A DNA stretch of 64,000 nucleotides from Betaproteobacteria bacterium HGW-Betaproteobacteria-3 (lineage in GTDB: Bacteria > Pseudomonadota > Gammaproteobacteria > Burkholderiales > Burkholderiaceae_C): the NCBI GenBank assembly GCA_002842205.1, contig PHCI01000008.1:1-64000 (forward strand). The letters run 5' to 3'. Within the stretch, counting starts at the first letter, position 1; each line of letters starts with the position of its first letter. The notes beneath the pieces were generated by a model. The model ran no database searches, was not told where the DNA came from, and saw nothing but the letters and a program-made list of their open reading frames with translations. Positions 48,862 through 63,903 of this stretch are shown piece by piece. The position numbers and the translations under genes are program-made.

Positions 48862-49224
48862 TCAGCGGTCGGCCGGCACCCAGTCGGGCAACGGCGTGCC
48901 GCCGCAGTAGTGGTTGGCGGCCACGTTTTCGCGGAACAGCACGTACACGTCGGCCGGGTCGATGGCCAGCTCGGCTTTCAGGGCCTGGGCAATGGCGTGG
49001 GCCAGCGCGGCCTTGCGTTCGGGTTCGCGGCCCGGGCGCAGATCCACGGTCACGATGGGCACGCCGTCGCCAATCTCACCCAGCACTTCGCGGATGGCGA
49101 CGTAGTCGTACTTGGCTTCCTTGGGGGCCAGGGTTTGCAGCACGGCGGCCTTCACGGCCAGCCGGGTCTGGGTCAGTTGAGCCCTGGAATAGCCGTGGGG
49201 TAGTTCAACGCGAACGATGGGCAT
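48862..49224 (-). CDS. Tautomerase-superfamily protein
   Basis: This 120-residue protein begins MPIVRVELPHGYSRAQ; the amino-terminal Pro, exposed after Met removal, is the catalytic base of 4-oxalocrotonate tautomerase-type enzymes. The rest matches the longer, two-motif tautomerase form (VTVDLRPGREPERKAALAHA, then NVAANHYCGGTPLPDW). Related enzymes isomerise unsaturated acids or dehalogenate 3-chloroacrylate. It is next to a DehI-like dehalogenase, 17 bp apart on the same strand, so a role in haloacid breakdown is an inference from context. Confidence 0.75.
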   Translation of the reverse strand: MPIVRVELPHGYSRAQLTQTRLAVKAAVLQTLAPKEAKYDYVAIREVLGEIGDGVPIVTVDLRPGREPERKAALAHAIAQALKAELAIDPADVYVLFRENVAANHYCGGTPLPDWVPADR

Positions 49225-49241
49225 GGTCAGGTCTTCCTGAA

Positions 49242-50126
49242 TCAGGTGGAGGGGATGAGTTGCTGGCGAAAGAACGCCACGTTGGTGACGAGCCCGGGCA
49301 GCAGCCACTGAAACAGGCGTGCCATCTGCACCACCTCGGCCACCGGGGCGTCGCGGGTGGCGGCTTCCAGCAGGCGGGCGCTGTCCAGGCCGCCGGGGTT
49401 GGGCAGGATGCGGCTCACGGTCTGCAGCGCCTGCGCATGCACCGCCGCGCAAATGGCTTCGTGCGCCGCACTGCGCACCACGGGTCGGAGGTCGGCCCAG
49501 GCCAGCGCAAAGTAGCTGGGCCAGCGCGCCAGGGCGCGGTAGTCGGTGTTGACGAACGGCAGGCCGAGCGTGGCCTTCAGGTCTTCATACAGTGCCCGGG
49601 TGGGCGCGTCGGCGTGGTGCGGCTCCATCAGCACCAGCGGCGCGCTGGCGTGCGCGGTGTGCCGCCCGGTGAATGGCAGCACCTCGCCGCTGCCCTGCAT
49701 GCGGCCGCCTTCGAGCAGAAAACGCGTGAGCGTGGCGATCAGCAGGTAAGGAAAGTTGCCGTGCGAAAACACCTCGATGGTCTCACCCACTTGCGCCAGC
49801 TCGCGCGGTGCGTAGCCCAGCGCCTGCAGTCGTGGCTGCAGCGGGGGCGGCGCCAGCGCGGCCACCGCGTCCTCGGTGAAGCGGCGCAGCGCCTGGGCCT
49901 GTTCGACGAACAACGCGCTCTGCACCAGCGGCTTCAGGCCTTGCCACAGGGTGTCGAAGAAGTTCGGGTAATGGGCGTAGGCCATCGTGACCACGCCCAT
50001 CCACGGCACTTGCAGCGCGTGCTTCATGTCCTCGTACTGGGCCTTGCGTCGGCCGTCCACCGCGTATTCGGCCAGCGGGTGGAGGGCCGGGATCGGGTGG
50101 GGCAGCAGGCGCGGCAGCTCGGTCAT
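49242..50126 (-). CDS. DehI-family 2-haloacid dehalogenase-like protein
   Basis: A 294-residue protein read from the ATG at 50126. It consists of two related all-helical halves, as DehI enzymes do: the first around YEDMKHALQVPWMGVVTMAY and FFDTLWQGLKPLV, and the second around YEDLKATLGLPFVNTDYRAL and WPSYFALAWADLRPVV. This internal duplication with the PFVN and WPSYF motifs is the family signature. DehI enzymes hydrolyse both D- and L-2-haloacids without a covalent ester intermediate. It lies 4 bp after recQ and shares the strand with the tautomerase gene, probably one transcript. Confidence 0.7.
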   Translation of the reverse strand: MTELPRLLPHPIPALHPLAEYAVDGRRKAQYEDMKHALQVPWMGVVTMAYAHYPNFFDTLWQGLKPLVQSALFVEQAQALRRFTEDAVAALAPPPLQPRLQALGYAPRELAQVGETIEVFSHGNFPYLLIATLTRFLLEGGRMQGSGEVLPFTGRHTAHASAPLVLMEPHHADAPTRALYEDLKATLGLPFVNTDYRALARWPSYFALAWADLRPVVRSAAHEAICAAVHAQALQTVSRILPNPGGLDSARLLEAATRDAPVAEVVQMARLFQWLLPGLVTNVAFFRQQLIPST

Positions 50127-50130
50127 GGGT

Positions 50131-52029
<1,899 letters not shown>

Positions 52030-52043
52030 GGGCGTCAATCAAA

Positions 52044-52092
52044 TGCTACGTAAAAAATAGCAAACAATGACCATTTGGCGAGGGATAAAGGC
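52044..52092 (-). repeat. Dispersed hairpin element, copy 7
   Basis: Minus-strand copy with CCCTCGCCAAATGGTCATTG, TTTGCTAT, and a stem GCTA (52045-52048)/TAGC (52058-52061). It lies right upstream of recQ, in the gap before metH part 1. Confidence 0.7.
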
Positions 52093-52197
52093 ATATTTAT
52101 TCAGTAAAATCACCAACACGGCAGGTTGCCCCATTTTGCCGCAGGCCAAACCCCTGGCCGGGTGGGCTGAGGGCAGGGGCACTTCTACAATGCCGGC

Positions 52198-53255
<1,058 letters not shown>

Positions 53256-53274
<19 letters not shown>

Positions 53275-55361
53275 GCGCGCTCGGCGTACACCCGCTCCAG
53301 TAGCGCGCGCAGGGTGACGGTGGTCACCGGTTTGGGCAGAAAGCTGTCCATGCCGATCTCCAGGCAGGCACGCCGGTCTTCGGGCAGCACGGCCGCCGTG
53401 AACGCGGCAATGTGCGGCCCGCCGCGGGGCACCAGCTTGCGGATGGCGCGCGTGGCTTCGCGGCCGTCGAGCTCGGGCATGTTGAGGTCCATCAGCACCA
53501 GGTCGAAGCTGCGCTTTTGCGCCGCCTCCACCGCCGCCATGCCGTCGGACACCGTTTCGCTGAGGTAGCCCATCTGCTCCAGCATGGTGCGCACCAGCAG
53601 CACGTTGATCTCGTTGTCGTCCGCCACCAGGATGCGCAGCGGCGCACGCGCTGCCAGCGTTGGGTCCAGCACGTTGCTCAGCGCATCGCGGCGGTCGTTG
53701 CTGGGCGAGGGCACATGGTTCAAGGCATCGACCAGCGCCTGCAGGAGCTGATGGCGGCGCACCGGCTTGCTCAGGCAGTTGGCAAACAGGCCAGTGGGCG
53801 CGAGCGCAATGCCCGCGTCGATGGCCGAGCTCAGCAGCAGCAGGGGCATGTCCATGCCACGTGCGCGGATGGCACGGCCGAGCTCGATGCCGTCCATGCC
53901 GGGCATGCACAGGTCCATCACCACCACGTCAAATGGCGGGGCCGAGGCGAGCTTGTCGAGCGCTTCGGCGCCCGAGGTCGCCGTTTGCGCCAGCATGCCC
54001 CAGCGGTCGGCCAGATTGCCCAGCAGGCTCAGGTTGGTGGGGTTGTCGTCCACCAGCAACACGCGCTTGCCCAGCAGCGCGCGATCGCTGGCGGCCGCGT
54101 GGGTTTCGGGCAGATTCTCGGCACGCGGCGCGATCACGTTGAAGCTGAAGGTGGAGCCCGTGCCAGCGGTGCTCTGCACGTCAATGTGGCCGCCCATCAG
54201 CGCCACCAGACGTTGCGAGATGATCAGCCCGAGCCCGCTGCCGCCGTACTTTTTGGTGGTGGAGGTGTCGGCCTGCGCGAACGGCTTGAACAGGCGGGCC
54301 AGCTGCTCGGGGCTGATGCCGATGCCGGTGTCCCGCACCGAGAACGACAACCGCCCCGGCGCCGGGCGCGACACCCGCAGCACCACCTCGCCGCGCTCGG
54401 TGAATTTCACCGCGTTGCCCAGCAGGTTGGTCAGCACCTGGCGCAGCCGCATGTCGTCGGCCCAGACGCAGTCGGGCACGTCGTCGTCGATCAGGCACAC
54501 CACCTCCAGCGCCTTGCGCGTGGCCTGCGGCGTCACGGCGGCCAGCGCCGCGTCCACGCATTGCGTCAGATAGAACGCGTGCGGGGCCAGCTCCATGTGG
54601 CCGGATTCGACCTTGGAGTAGTCCAGGATGTCGTTGATCACCGTGAGCAGACCTTCGCCGCTGTCGCGGATCGTCTCGACGTAGGCGCGCTGCTCGCGCG
54701 TGAGCGGGGTTTCCACCAGCAGACTGGTGGTGCCGATCACGCCGTTCATGGGGGTGCGGATTTCATGGCTCATGGCGGCCACGAAGGCCGCCTTCGCGCG
54801 GTTGGCGGCTTCGGCCTGGTCGCGCGCCAGCGCCAGCTGGGTCAGTGTGTCGGACAACTGGCGCAGCGGGTAACGCACCGCAGCCAGGTAAATCGCCAGC
54901 GCCAGCAGGGCACTGAACAGCGCCGTGAGCAGGGTTTTTTGCAGCAGCGGGCGCAGGCTGGCGTGCACCGTCACCTCGCCCACCGGCAATCCGGCGTCGT
55001 GGACGGGTGCGGTCCGTTGCAGCGTCGGGCCTGGCGCGGCCAGGCCGGCCTGGGCCAACAGCGTGCCGTCGTTCATGCGAACCTGGGCCTGCCCCGGACC
55101 GTCGCGAAGGGCGCTGGGGCCCAGCAGCAGCGTCAGGCGGTTGGTCTGCAGGCTCCACCACTGCGGGTCGTCGCAGATCAGTTGCGTGACTTGTTCGGCC
55201 TTGGCGCTGACCGCCGACTCGGCCTCCGTTTTGAGGGCCTGCCAGTCGGCATAAAACTGCACGGCAGGCAACGACACAAACACCGCCATGGCCAGGGCGA
55301 TCACCAGGCGGCGGATGCTGCGCAGACCACGGGTCTGCGCGTTGCGCGGCGACCCGTTCAT
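53256..55361 (-). CDS. Hybrid sensor histidine kinase with two receiver domains
   Basis: A 701-residue protein read from the ATG at 55361, which overlaps the stop of the upstream binding-protein gene (ATGA). A membrane helix (about 16-40) precedes a periplasmic sensor segment, and a second helix lies near 142-163. The kinase core follows: phospho-acceptor His199 ([12 protein letters not shown]), N-box [15 protein letters not shown] and GGSGLGL (ATP-binding lid). Two receivers come last: REC1 with Asp483 ([12 protein letters not shown]) and REC2 with Asp625 ([13 protein letters not shown]). There is no Hpt domain and no DNA-binding domain, so it must pass its phosphate on to another protein. 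The adjacent periplasmic binding protein is a probable ligand-sensing partner. Confidence 0.9.
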
Positions 55362-56188
55362 GGGGTGCCCCCTGGCTTGACTGGCAAGTAACCCCACTGG
55401 CGCATCAGCAGCTGAGCCGGCGCGGTGCGGACAAAGGCGACGAATTTCAGCGTGGCTGCAGGGGCCGCTGCCGGGAACGCGATGCGGATTTCCTTTTGGT
55501 GCGGGTAGTCGGGGTTGGCGCTGCCGTCGCGCAGCGGCGCATGCCCGTCCCAGTCGAGCACCTTGACCCGACTTTGCTCCGACATCAACAGCCCCAGGGT
55601 GGACACGCCCAGCGCACCGGGGGTGGACGCCACCGCGCGCACCGCGTCCTGGTCGGTGGCCGCGGTGACGACGCCGGGGCGCGCGGCGGCCAGCTCCAGC
55701 GCCTGGGCCATGCCAGTGTGCAGGCGCAACATCAGGCGCGTGTCGGTATCGTCCCTGGGGCGCAGGATTGGGCGCACGCGGGTGCCATCGGCAAACGTGG
55801 CGACCGGGTCCGAGAGCCACCGGACGAATTCGGGGCCACGCAGTTCATGAAGAGGGACATGCGGATGCGTGATGACCACGAACGGCGACCGCGCCAGCGG
55901 AACCGCCAGCAGGGCCTGCGATGTTTCGGGGCCGGTCAATGGCCGAGAAATGCAGGCCAGGTCCAGCTGCCCGCCCAGCACGCCACGGATGCCGCCGGTG
56001 CTGCCCAGCGGTGGTGCCACTGCGACCTGCGATGCATCCGGTTGCCCTGAATAGAGGGTCGCCAGCCCGATCAGCAGGCGATGACAGACACCGCTGCCGC
56101 CCACCCGAACCGCAGCCTGCGCACGGGACGGCAGGGGCGCGGCGAAGGCCGAAAGGCTGGCGATGAAGGTTCGGCGGGTCGTGGTCAC
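55358..56188 (-). CDS. Periplasmic phosphate-type substrate-binding protein (sensor partner)
   Basis: This 276-residue protein has an N-terminal Tat-like signal ([24 protein letters not shown]) and a PstS/PBP2-like fold: [60 protein letters not shown]. It lacks a permease or ATPase neighbour and overlaps the start of a hybrid kinase gene by 4 bp, so it likely works as the ligand-binding input of that kinase rather than in transport. The ligand, phosphate or another oxyanion, is not certain. Confidence 0.75.
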   Translation of the reverse strand: MTTTRRTFIASLSAFAAPLPSRAQAAVRVGGSGVCHRLLIGLATLYSGQPDASQVAVAPPLGSTGGIRGVLGGQLDLACISRPLTGPETSQALLAVPLARSPFVVITHPHVPLHELRGPEFVRWLSDPVATFADGTRVRPILRPRDDTDTRLMLRLHTGMAQALELAAARPGVVTAATDQDAVRAVASTPGALGVSTLGLLMSEQSRVKVLDWDGHAPLRDGSANPDYPHQKEIRIAFPAAAPAATLKFVAFVRTAPAQLLMRQWGYLPVKPGGTP

Positions 56189-56405
56189 GAAAGGGCTGCT
56201 TTCAGGCGGGCGCAGGGGTGAGGTGGCATGGCGGCGTGATCAGGAACGCATCGCCGCCTTCTTGCCCCTTCTTTCGGCCCGGGATGGCCGCGCTGTAGTG
56301 ACTTTGACCGACACCCCGGGCGGGCGAACGCCAGAAATGAACCCGGGACCTGCCGCTTTTGCGCGCCGAGCCCGTGTGGCGTGCCACGGCGGCACGCCTT
56401 GGCCC

Positions 56406-57005
56406 TCAGGTGGGCATCAGCGCGTCAATTTCCTGCTGCATGGCTTGCGTGAGCTGGGCATAGAGCTTGACCTTGTCGGCGGTCTCGCGCATGCGTGCGG
56501 CAATGCGCAGCGAGATCGCCAGCAACAGCTTGGCGGCGGTCTTGGGGTCGTCGGCCAGCAGCTTTTTCAGGGCGCTGCGGGTCAGGATGGCGCAGCGCAG
56601 GTCGGTGGCCGCGGTGCACGAGGCCGAACGGGGCTCGCCGTCGAGCAGGCCCATCTCGCCGATCAGGCTACCGGGGCCGAGCACGTTGACGGTGACCGGT
56701 TGGGTGCGGCTCACCACGATGGTTTCCACCGTGACGTCGCCGTCGAGCACCAGCAGCATGAAATCGGTGCTTTCGGCGTCGCCTTCCTGGATGAAGGTGG
56801 TGCCTTCGACAATGCGGTGTGGCTGCATGTAGCGCACCACGGTGCGTGCTTCGGCCAGGCTCAGCTGGAACAGCGCATTGGAGTCGGCCAGCATGGTGGC
56901 CGCCAGCTCGGCGCTGGCCGACTGGCCGATGTCGAGCAGGCAGGTCTCGGGGAACTGCCCGTCGGAATCGGCCGTTTTCTTTCTTCCGAAAAGCTTGTTG
57001 AGCAT
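56406..57005 (-). CDS. Cyclic-nucleotide-binding-domain protein without a DNA-binding domain
   Basis: A 199-residue protein: a short N-terminal part, then a cNMP-binding beta-roll (FIQEGDAESTDFMLLVLDG, GPGSLIGEMGLLDGEPRSAS) and an extended C-terminal helix. A Crp-type helix-turn-helix would need about 70 more residues and is absent. The phosphate-binding cassette GEMGLLDGEPRSAS is well preserved, so it could bind cAMP or cGMP. It lies upstream of the binding protein and kinase genes on the same strand, separated by 217 bp, and could modulate that pathway. Confidence 0.8.
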   Translation of the reverse strand: MLNKLFGRKKTADSDGQFPETCLLDIGQSASAELAATMLADSNALFQLSLAEARTVVRYMQPHRIVEGTTFIQEGDAESTDFMLLVLDGDVTVETIVVSRTQPVTVNVLGPGSLIGEMGLLDGEPRSASCTAATDLRCAILTRSALKKLLADDPKTAAKLLLAISLRIAARMRETADKVKLYAQLTQAMQQEIDALMPT

Positions 57006-57162
57006 GGAAAATTGCGCTGAACGGTCCGGGCACGTTGCCTGGAGCCACTAGAATCATGCTAACCCAAGAAGCGTTGCAGCAAAACCGTCATTTGCGGTGT
57101 TTTTGTCAGGCTTGGGGCGGGATCGCCAGTCGCTGGCGCCCGGGTAACGACGCTTGCCCCAG

Positions 57163-57193
57163 CTTTCCGAGGTGCTTCCTGTGGGTGCGCTTC
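57163..57193 (+). promoter_or_regulatory. Hairpin in the leader of metH part 2
   Basis: TCCGAGGTGC and GCGCTTCGGA form a partly paired stem just upstream of the ATG at 57216, with AAGAGGTGAG as the ribosome-binding site after it. The structure could be a regulatory leader (S-adenosylhomocysteine or cobalamin related), but I cannot match it to a known riboswitch. Confidence 0.3.
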
Positions 57194-57215
57194 GGACCGT
57201 TCAAGAGGTGAGTCC

Positions 57216-60002
<2,787 letters not shown>

Positions 60003-60167
60003 CTTTTCCGGCCACGGCCCGTGCCTGGTCACGGGGTTTACAGGGCGTTACCGTCCGGTACAGGCTGCCGCGCGATGCCGGTCATCCTTTGCCGCTATGG
60101 TGCGTTCAACAGCCACAGGGCGCCGCGATGGCGCCTGTGACCTGTTGTCTGGAAAGGACTTCTCATC

Positions 60168-60986
60168 ATGAACGCAAGCATTGAAAATCCGTCGGGCCCC
60201 GCAGCGGCGGGCAGCACCAAGGCGCTGTGGACCGTGGTCGGGGTGCTGGGCGTGGCCGTGCTCGCCATGGGCGGCGCACTGGTGTATTTGCAGACCCAGC
60301 CTGCCGCGACGCCAACGGCGGTCACGTCGCCCGTGGGGGCGCCAACCGCCATCGCGCTGGGGCCCGACGGCAAACCCGCCACCTTGGGGGGCGATGGCAA
60401 ACCATTGCCGATGGTGCAGGACGGCCCGGTACCACCGCCGCAAAAACCGGTGGCCAAGGCGGCCGAAAAGCACCCGGCCCCGACACCCCGGCCCGCCCCT
60501 GCCACGGCGGCGGCGCCGGCCCCCGCGGTGGCGCAGGCGCCCGGGCCCGCTCCGGCACCGGCGCGCGCCATCTGCACGGTCTGCGGCACGGTCGAATCCG
60601 TCAAGGCGGTCGAGCACAAACCCGCCGGCAGCGGACTGGGCGCGGTGGCAGGGGGTGTGGCCGGCGCGGTGCTGGGCAACCAGATCGGCAAGGGCAGCGG
60701 CCGCACGGTCGCCACCATTTTGGGGGCCGTGGGCGGCGGCGTGGCGGGCAATGTGATCGAGCGCAACGTCAAGAAGCAGACGGTCTACCAGATGGCGGTG
60801 CGCATGGAAGACGGCTCCCTCCGCACGGTGGAAAAAGCCGCGCCGGTGACCGTGGGCGCCCGGGTGACGTTGGACGGCGCCAGCCTGCGCACGTCCGATG
60901 GCATGCTGGTGCCCGAGGTGCCAGCCCCAGCGCCCGCTGCGCAGCCGCAGGCCGCACCCAGCCCCAACTACAACACCGGGGGTTGA
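60168..60986 (+). CDS. Glycine-zipper 2TM-domain outer-envelope protein
   Basis: This 272-residue protein has an N-terminal membrane anchor (ALWTVVGVLGVAVLAMGGALVY), a long Pro/Ala linker (about residues 85-140), then CTVCGTVESVKAV and the glycine-zipper GLGAVAGGVAGAVLGNQIG with a matching second copy (ILGAVGGGVAGNVIE), and a small C-terminal beta domain. Such proteins resemble SlyB/lipoproteins of the outer membrane or periplasmic anchors. The CxxC of CTVCG could bind a metal. It follows metH by 165 bp but probably has a separate promoter. Confidence 0.8.
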   Translation: MNASIENPSGPAAAGSTKALWTVVGVLGVAVLAMGGALVYLQTQPAATPTAVTSPVGAPTAIALGPDGKPATLGGDGKPLPMVQDGPVPPPQKPVAKAAEKHPAPTPRPAPATAAAPAPAVAQAPGPAPAPARAICTVCGTVESVKAVEHKPAGSGLGAVAGGVAGAVLGNQIGKGSGRTVATILGAVGGGVAGNVIERNVKKQTVYQMAVRMEDGSLRTVEKAAPVTVGARVTLDGASLRTSDGMLVPEVPAPAPAAQPQAAPSPNYNTGG

Positions 60987-61055
60987 CGCGCCGAGCGGGC
61001 AGGGTCCGCAGGCGCCCGCGTCTTGGCGTCTTGGTTGGTCGAGGGCCTGCGCGGG

Positions 61056-62303
61056 CTACCCCCGCGCGCGATGGCGCTGCGCCAGCCACAACGCGCCCAC
61101 GGCCATCACCCCGGCGGCCACCAGCAACCACAGGCCCAGGGCGTAGCCGGTTTGCGGTTGCCACAGCACGCCCATCATCCACGGCGCCAGTGCGCGGGCC
61201 AGCGCCGACGGCAACCCCAGCGCCCCGTTGAGGCTGGCCACGTGATCGCGGTCCACGTACTGGGCGATGGCCGTGCCCTTGACGATGGTGATCATGCCGT
61301 TGCCCAGCCCGTACAAAGCCACAAACAACAGGGCCGCACCCACCGCTGAGCCGGGCGCGGCGCTGGCCAGCCACGGGGCCGCCAGCAGGGCCGCAAGGCC
61401 CAGCGGAATCAGGCACGGGATCAGCCGGTTGGCCAGGTGCACGTCAAACCGGTGCTCAAAAAAGTACAGCAGCGCCCGCCCGGCCACCTGCAGCAGGCCA
61501 ATGCTGGCCGGAATCGCCACCACCCATGCCGCGCCCATGCCGGCCTCGTGCAGCAGGTTGATCATGTGGGGCGGCAGCGCGGCGTTGATGGCCATCATCA
61601 GCACCACAAACACCCCCACCAGCAAAAAGGGCGGGCTGCGCAGCAGGGGCCTGAGCCGCGCGGCGCGCTCGGCGCGGGCCTGCGGGTTGGCCGCGCCGGG
61701 CGGCGCTGCGCCGGGGGCGTGGCGCAGCAGCAGGGCGTGCAGCGGCACGCACACCCCCAGGTGCAGGGCCGCCAGCCACAGCAGGGCGGCGCGCCAACCC
61801 CAGGTGGCAATCAGCCACGCGGACAAGGGGATGAACACGGTGCTGGCCAACCCGCCCAGAAACGTGAGCGTGATGATGGCGCGGCGAAAATCCTGCGGGT
61901 AACGTCGCGTGACCACCGAAAACGCGGGCGTGTACAGCGTGGCCGACATGGCCGCGCCCAGCCCGATCCACGCCGCGTAAAACCCCGCCATGCTGTGCAC
62001 CGTGCTGTGCAGGGCCAGACAGGCCGCCATGAGCAACGAGCCGCCGGTCATCACGCGGCGCTCCAGCCCGCGGTCGATCCAGCGGCCCACGGGATACGCC
62101 AGCACGCCTTCGGCCAGCAGCGCCAGGCTGAACGCCAGCGACGACTGCGCGCGGCTCAGCCCCAGTTCGCGCTCCAGCGGCGCCATGAGCAGCGCAAAGG
62201 TGTAGAACACGCTGCCCCAGCTGATGAGCTGCGCCAGCGACAGCCAGCCGACAAACCTCCGGTCCAGGCGATGCGGGGGGCTTGAAGCGGGTGCGGCAGA
62301 CAT
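61056..62303 (-). CDS. Major facilitator superfamily transporter
   Basis: This 415-residue protein has about 12 membrane helices, with the loop-2 motif GVLAYPVGRWIDRG and the paired helical halves of the MFS fold (segments such as IISWGSVFYTFALL-like text early on and GLGNGMITIVKGTA late). No substrate family is recognisable; the pattern resembles small-metabolite/drug exporters of the oxalate/formate type. It reads toward the glycine-zipper gene, with the dispersed element just upstream of its start. Confidence 0.85.
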   Translation of the reverse strand: MSAAPASSPPHRLDRRFVGWLSLAQLISWGSVFYTFALLMAPLERELGLSRAQSSLAFSLALLAEGVLAYPVGRWIDRGLERRVMTGGSLLMAACLALHSTVHSMAGFYAAWIGLGAAMSATLYTPAFSVVTRRYPQDFRRAIITLTFLGGLASTVFIPLSAWLIATWGWRAALLWLAALHLGVCVPLHALLLRHAPGAAPPGAANPQARAERAARLRPLLRSPPFLLVGVFVVLMMAINAALPPHMINLLHEAGMGAAWVVAIPASIGLLQVAGRALLYFFEHRFDVHLANRLIPCLIPLGLAALLAAPWLASAAPGSAVGAALLFVALYGLGNGMITIVKGTAIAQYVDRDHVASLNGALGLPSALARALAPWMMGVLWQPQTGYALGLWLLVAAGVMAVGALWLAQRHRARG

Positions 62304-62318
62304 TTTTTGAGAAAAATA

Positions 62319-62360
62319 GGGCCTCAGCCCGCATCAAATAATAATAGCTTGCTATTAAAA
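62319..62360 (+). repeat. Dispersed hairpin element, copy 8
   Basis: Plus-strand copy: GGCCTCAGCCCGCATCAAAT then AATAGCTTGCTATT, in which AATAG (62343-62347) and CTATT (62352-62356) pair. It lies between yifB and the MFS transporter gene. Confidence 0.7.
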
Positions 62361-62376
62361 CAGGATTTACCGGGTG

Positions 62377-63903
62377 TCACATGGATTTCAGTGCGCGCCG
62401 GTATTGCACCGCCTCGGCCACGTGCGTGACCTGCGTGGTGCGCGCGCCGGCCAGGTCGGCGATGGTGCGGGCGACCTTGAGCGCGCGGTGCGTGCTGCGG
62501 GCCGACCAGCCCAGCCGCGCACCGGCGGTGTTGAGAAACTTGGCGGCGGCGGGGTCCAGCAGCACGTGGGTGTCGAGGTCCTGGCCCTGCAACGCCTGGT
62601 TGGGGGTGCCCTGACGGTCGATCGCGCGCTGGCGGGCCAGACTGACGCGTTCGCGAATGTGTGCCGTGCCTTCGCCGGGCGGGGCCTGCAGCAGGTCGCC
62701 GCTGGGCAGTGCGGCCACTTCCACGTGCAGGTCGATGCGGTCCAGCAGCGGACCGCTCAGGCGGCCCTGGTAGCGCGACACCTGGTCGGGCGTGCAGCGG
62801 CAGGCCTTGAGCGCGGAGCCCAGGTAGCCACAAGGGCAGGGGTTCATGGCCGCGATGAGCTGGAAACGGGCCGGGAATTCGGCGCGCCGCGCGGCGCGCG
62901 AAATGGTGATCGTGCCGGTTTCGAGCGGCTCGCGCAGCGCCTCCAATGCGGCGCGGGGGAATTCCGGCAGCTCGTCCAGAAACAGCACGCCGTGGTGCGC
63001 CAGCGAGATTTCACCCGGTCGCGGCGGCGAACCACCGCCCACCAGGGCCACCGCACTGGCCGTGTGGTGCGGTGTGCCCGTGGGGCGCTGGGCCCAGCGG
63101 TCCAGCGAAAACCGCCCGCCCAGGCTGGCCACGGCCGCGCTTTGCAGCGCCTCGGCCACCGTCATGGGCGGCAGCAGGCCGGCAAAGCGCTGCGCCAGCA
63201 TCGATTTGCCCGAGCCCGGCGGCCCGACCATCAACAGGCTGTGCCCACCCGCGGCGGCGATCTCGAGCGCGCGCTTGGGCCCGGCCTGGCCTTTGACGTC
63301 GGCCAGGTCGGCGTAGTGCGCGGCCGGTGGCAGCGGCGTGGGGGCAACGCGGGCCCAGCCGTCGCCGCCATCGGCCTCGGGTGGCGTGGCGACAAACTGG
63401 CGCACCACGTCCAGCAAGTGCCGGGCACGGTACACCTGCGCGTCGGGCACCAACGCGGCTTCTTCGGCACTGCCGCCGGGCAGCACCAGCCGCGTGACCA
63501 CCTGATGCGCATGCAGCGCCAGGCTCATGGCCAGCGCGCCGCGCACTGGCCGCAGCTCGCCCGACAGCGACAGCTCGCCGGCGAACTCCCAGCCAGCCAG
63601 CCGGGCGCTTTCGATCTGGCCACTGGCCGCCAGAATGCCCAGCGCGATCGGCAGATCAAAGCGGCCCGAGTCCTTGGGCAAATCCGCCGGGGCCAGATTG
63701 ACCGTGATGCGTTTGTTGCTGGGGAACTCCAGCCCCGAGTTCTGGATGGCCGATCGCACCCGTTCACGCGCTTCCTTCACCTCGACGTCGGCCAGACCCA
63801 CCAGCGTGAAGCTGGGCAGGCCATTGGCCAGATGCACCTCGACGGTGACCGCTTCGGCCTGCAGCCCGAGCAGGGCACGGCTTTGCACCAAAGACAAGCT
63901 CAT
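62377..63903 (-). CDS. YifB/ComM-family Mg-chelatase-like AAA ATPase
   Basis: This 508-residue protein is read from the ATG at 63903, with GGGAG upstream. An N-terminal ribosomal-S5-like domain (VEVHLANGLPSFTLVGLADV, INLAPADLPKDSGRFDLPI-like text as ITVNLAPADLPKDSGRFDLP) precedes the AAA core: Walker A GPPGSGKSML, Walker B HGVLFLDELPEF, and a C-terminal helical bundle with CRCTPDQVSRYQGRLSGPLL. ComM helps branch migration in natural transformation. Complete and of normal length. The frame continues to 63984, but without family sequence. Confidence 0.9.
   Translation of the reverse strand: MSLSLVQSRALLGLQAEAVTVEVHLANGLPSFTLVGLADVEVKEARERVRSAIQNSGLEFPSNKRITVNLAPADLPKDSGRFDLPIALGILAASGQIESARLAGWEFAGELSLSGELRPVRGALAMSLALHAHQVVTRLVLPGGSAEEAALVPDAQVYRARHLLDVVRQFVATPPEADGGDGWARVAPTPLPPAAHYADLADVKGQAGPKRALEIAAAGGHSLLMVGPPGSGKSMLAQRFAGLLPPMTVAEALQSAAVASLGGRFSLDRWAQRPTGTPHHTASAVALVGGGSPPRPGEISLAHHGVLFLDELPEFPRAALEALREPLETGTITISRAARRAEFPARFQLIAAMNPCPCGYLGSALKACRCTPDQVSRYQGRLSGPLLDRIDLHVEVAALPSGDLLQAPPGEGTAHIRERVSLARQRAIDRQGTPNQALQGQDLDTHVLLDPAAAKFLNTAGARLGWSARSTHRALKVARTIADLAGARTTQVTHVAEAVQYRRALKSM

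Noticed and set aside
52100-52197. Cobalamin riboswitch upstream of metH
   Set aside because: I found no B12-box or the expected long leader in this gap or before 57216; only a small hairpin is present at the latter.
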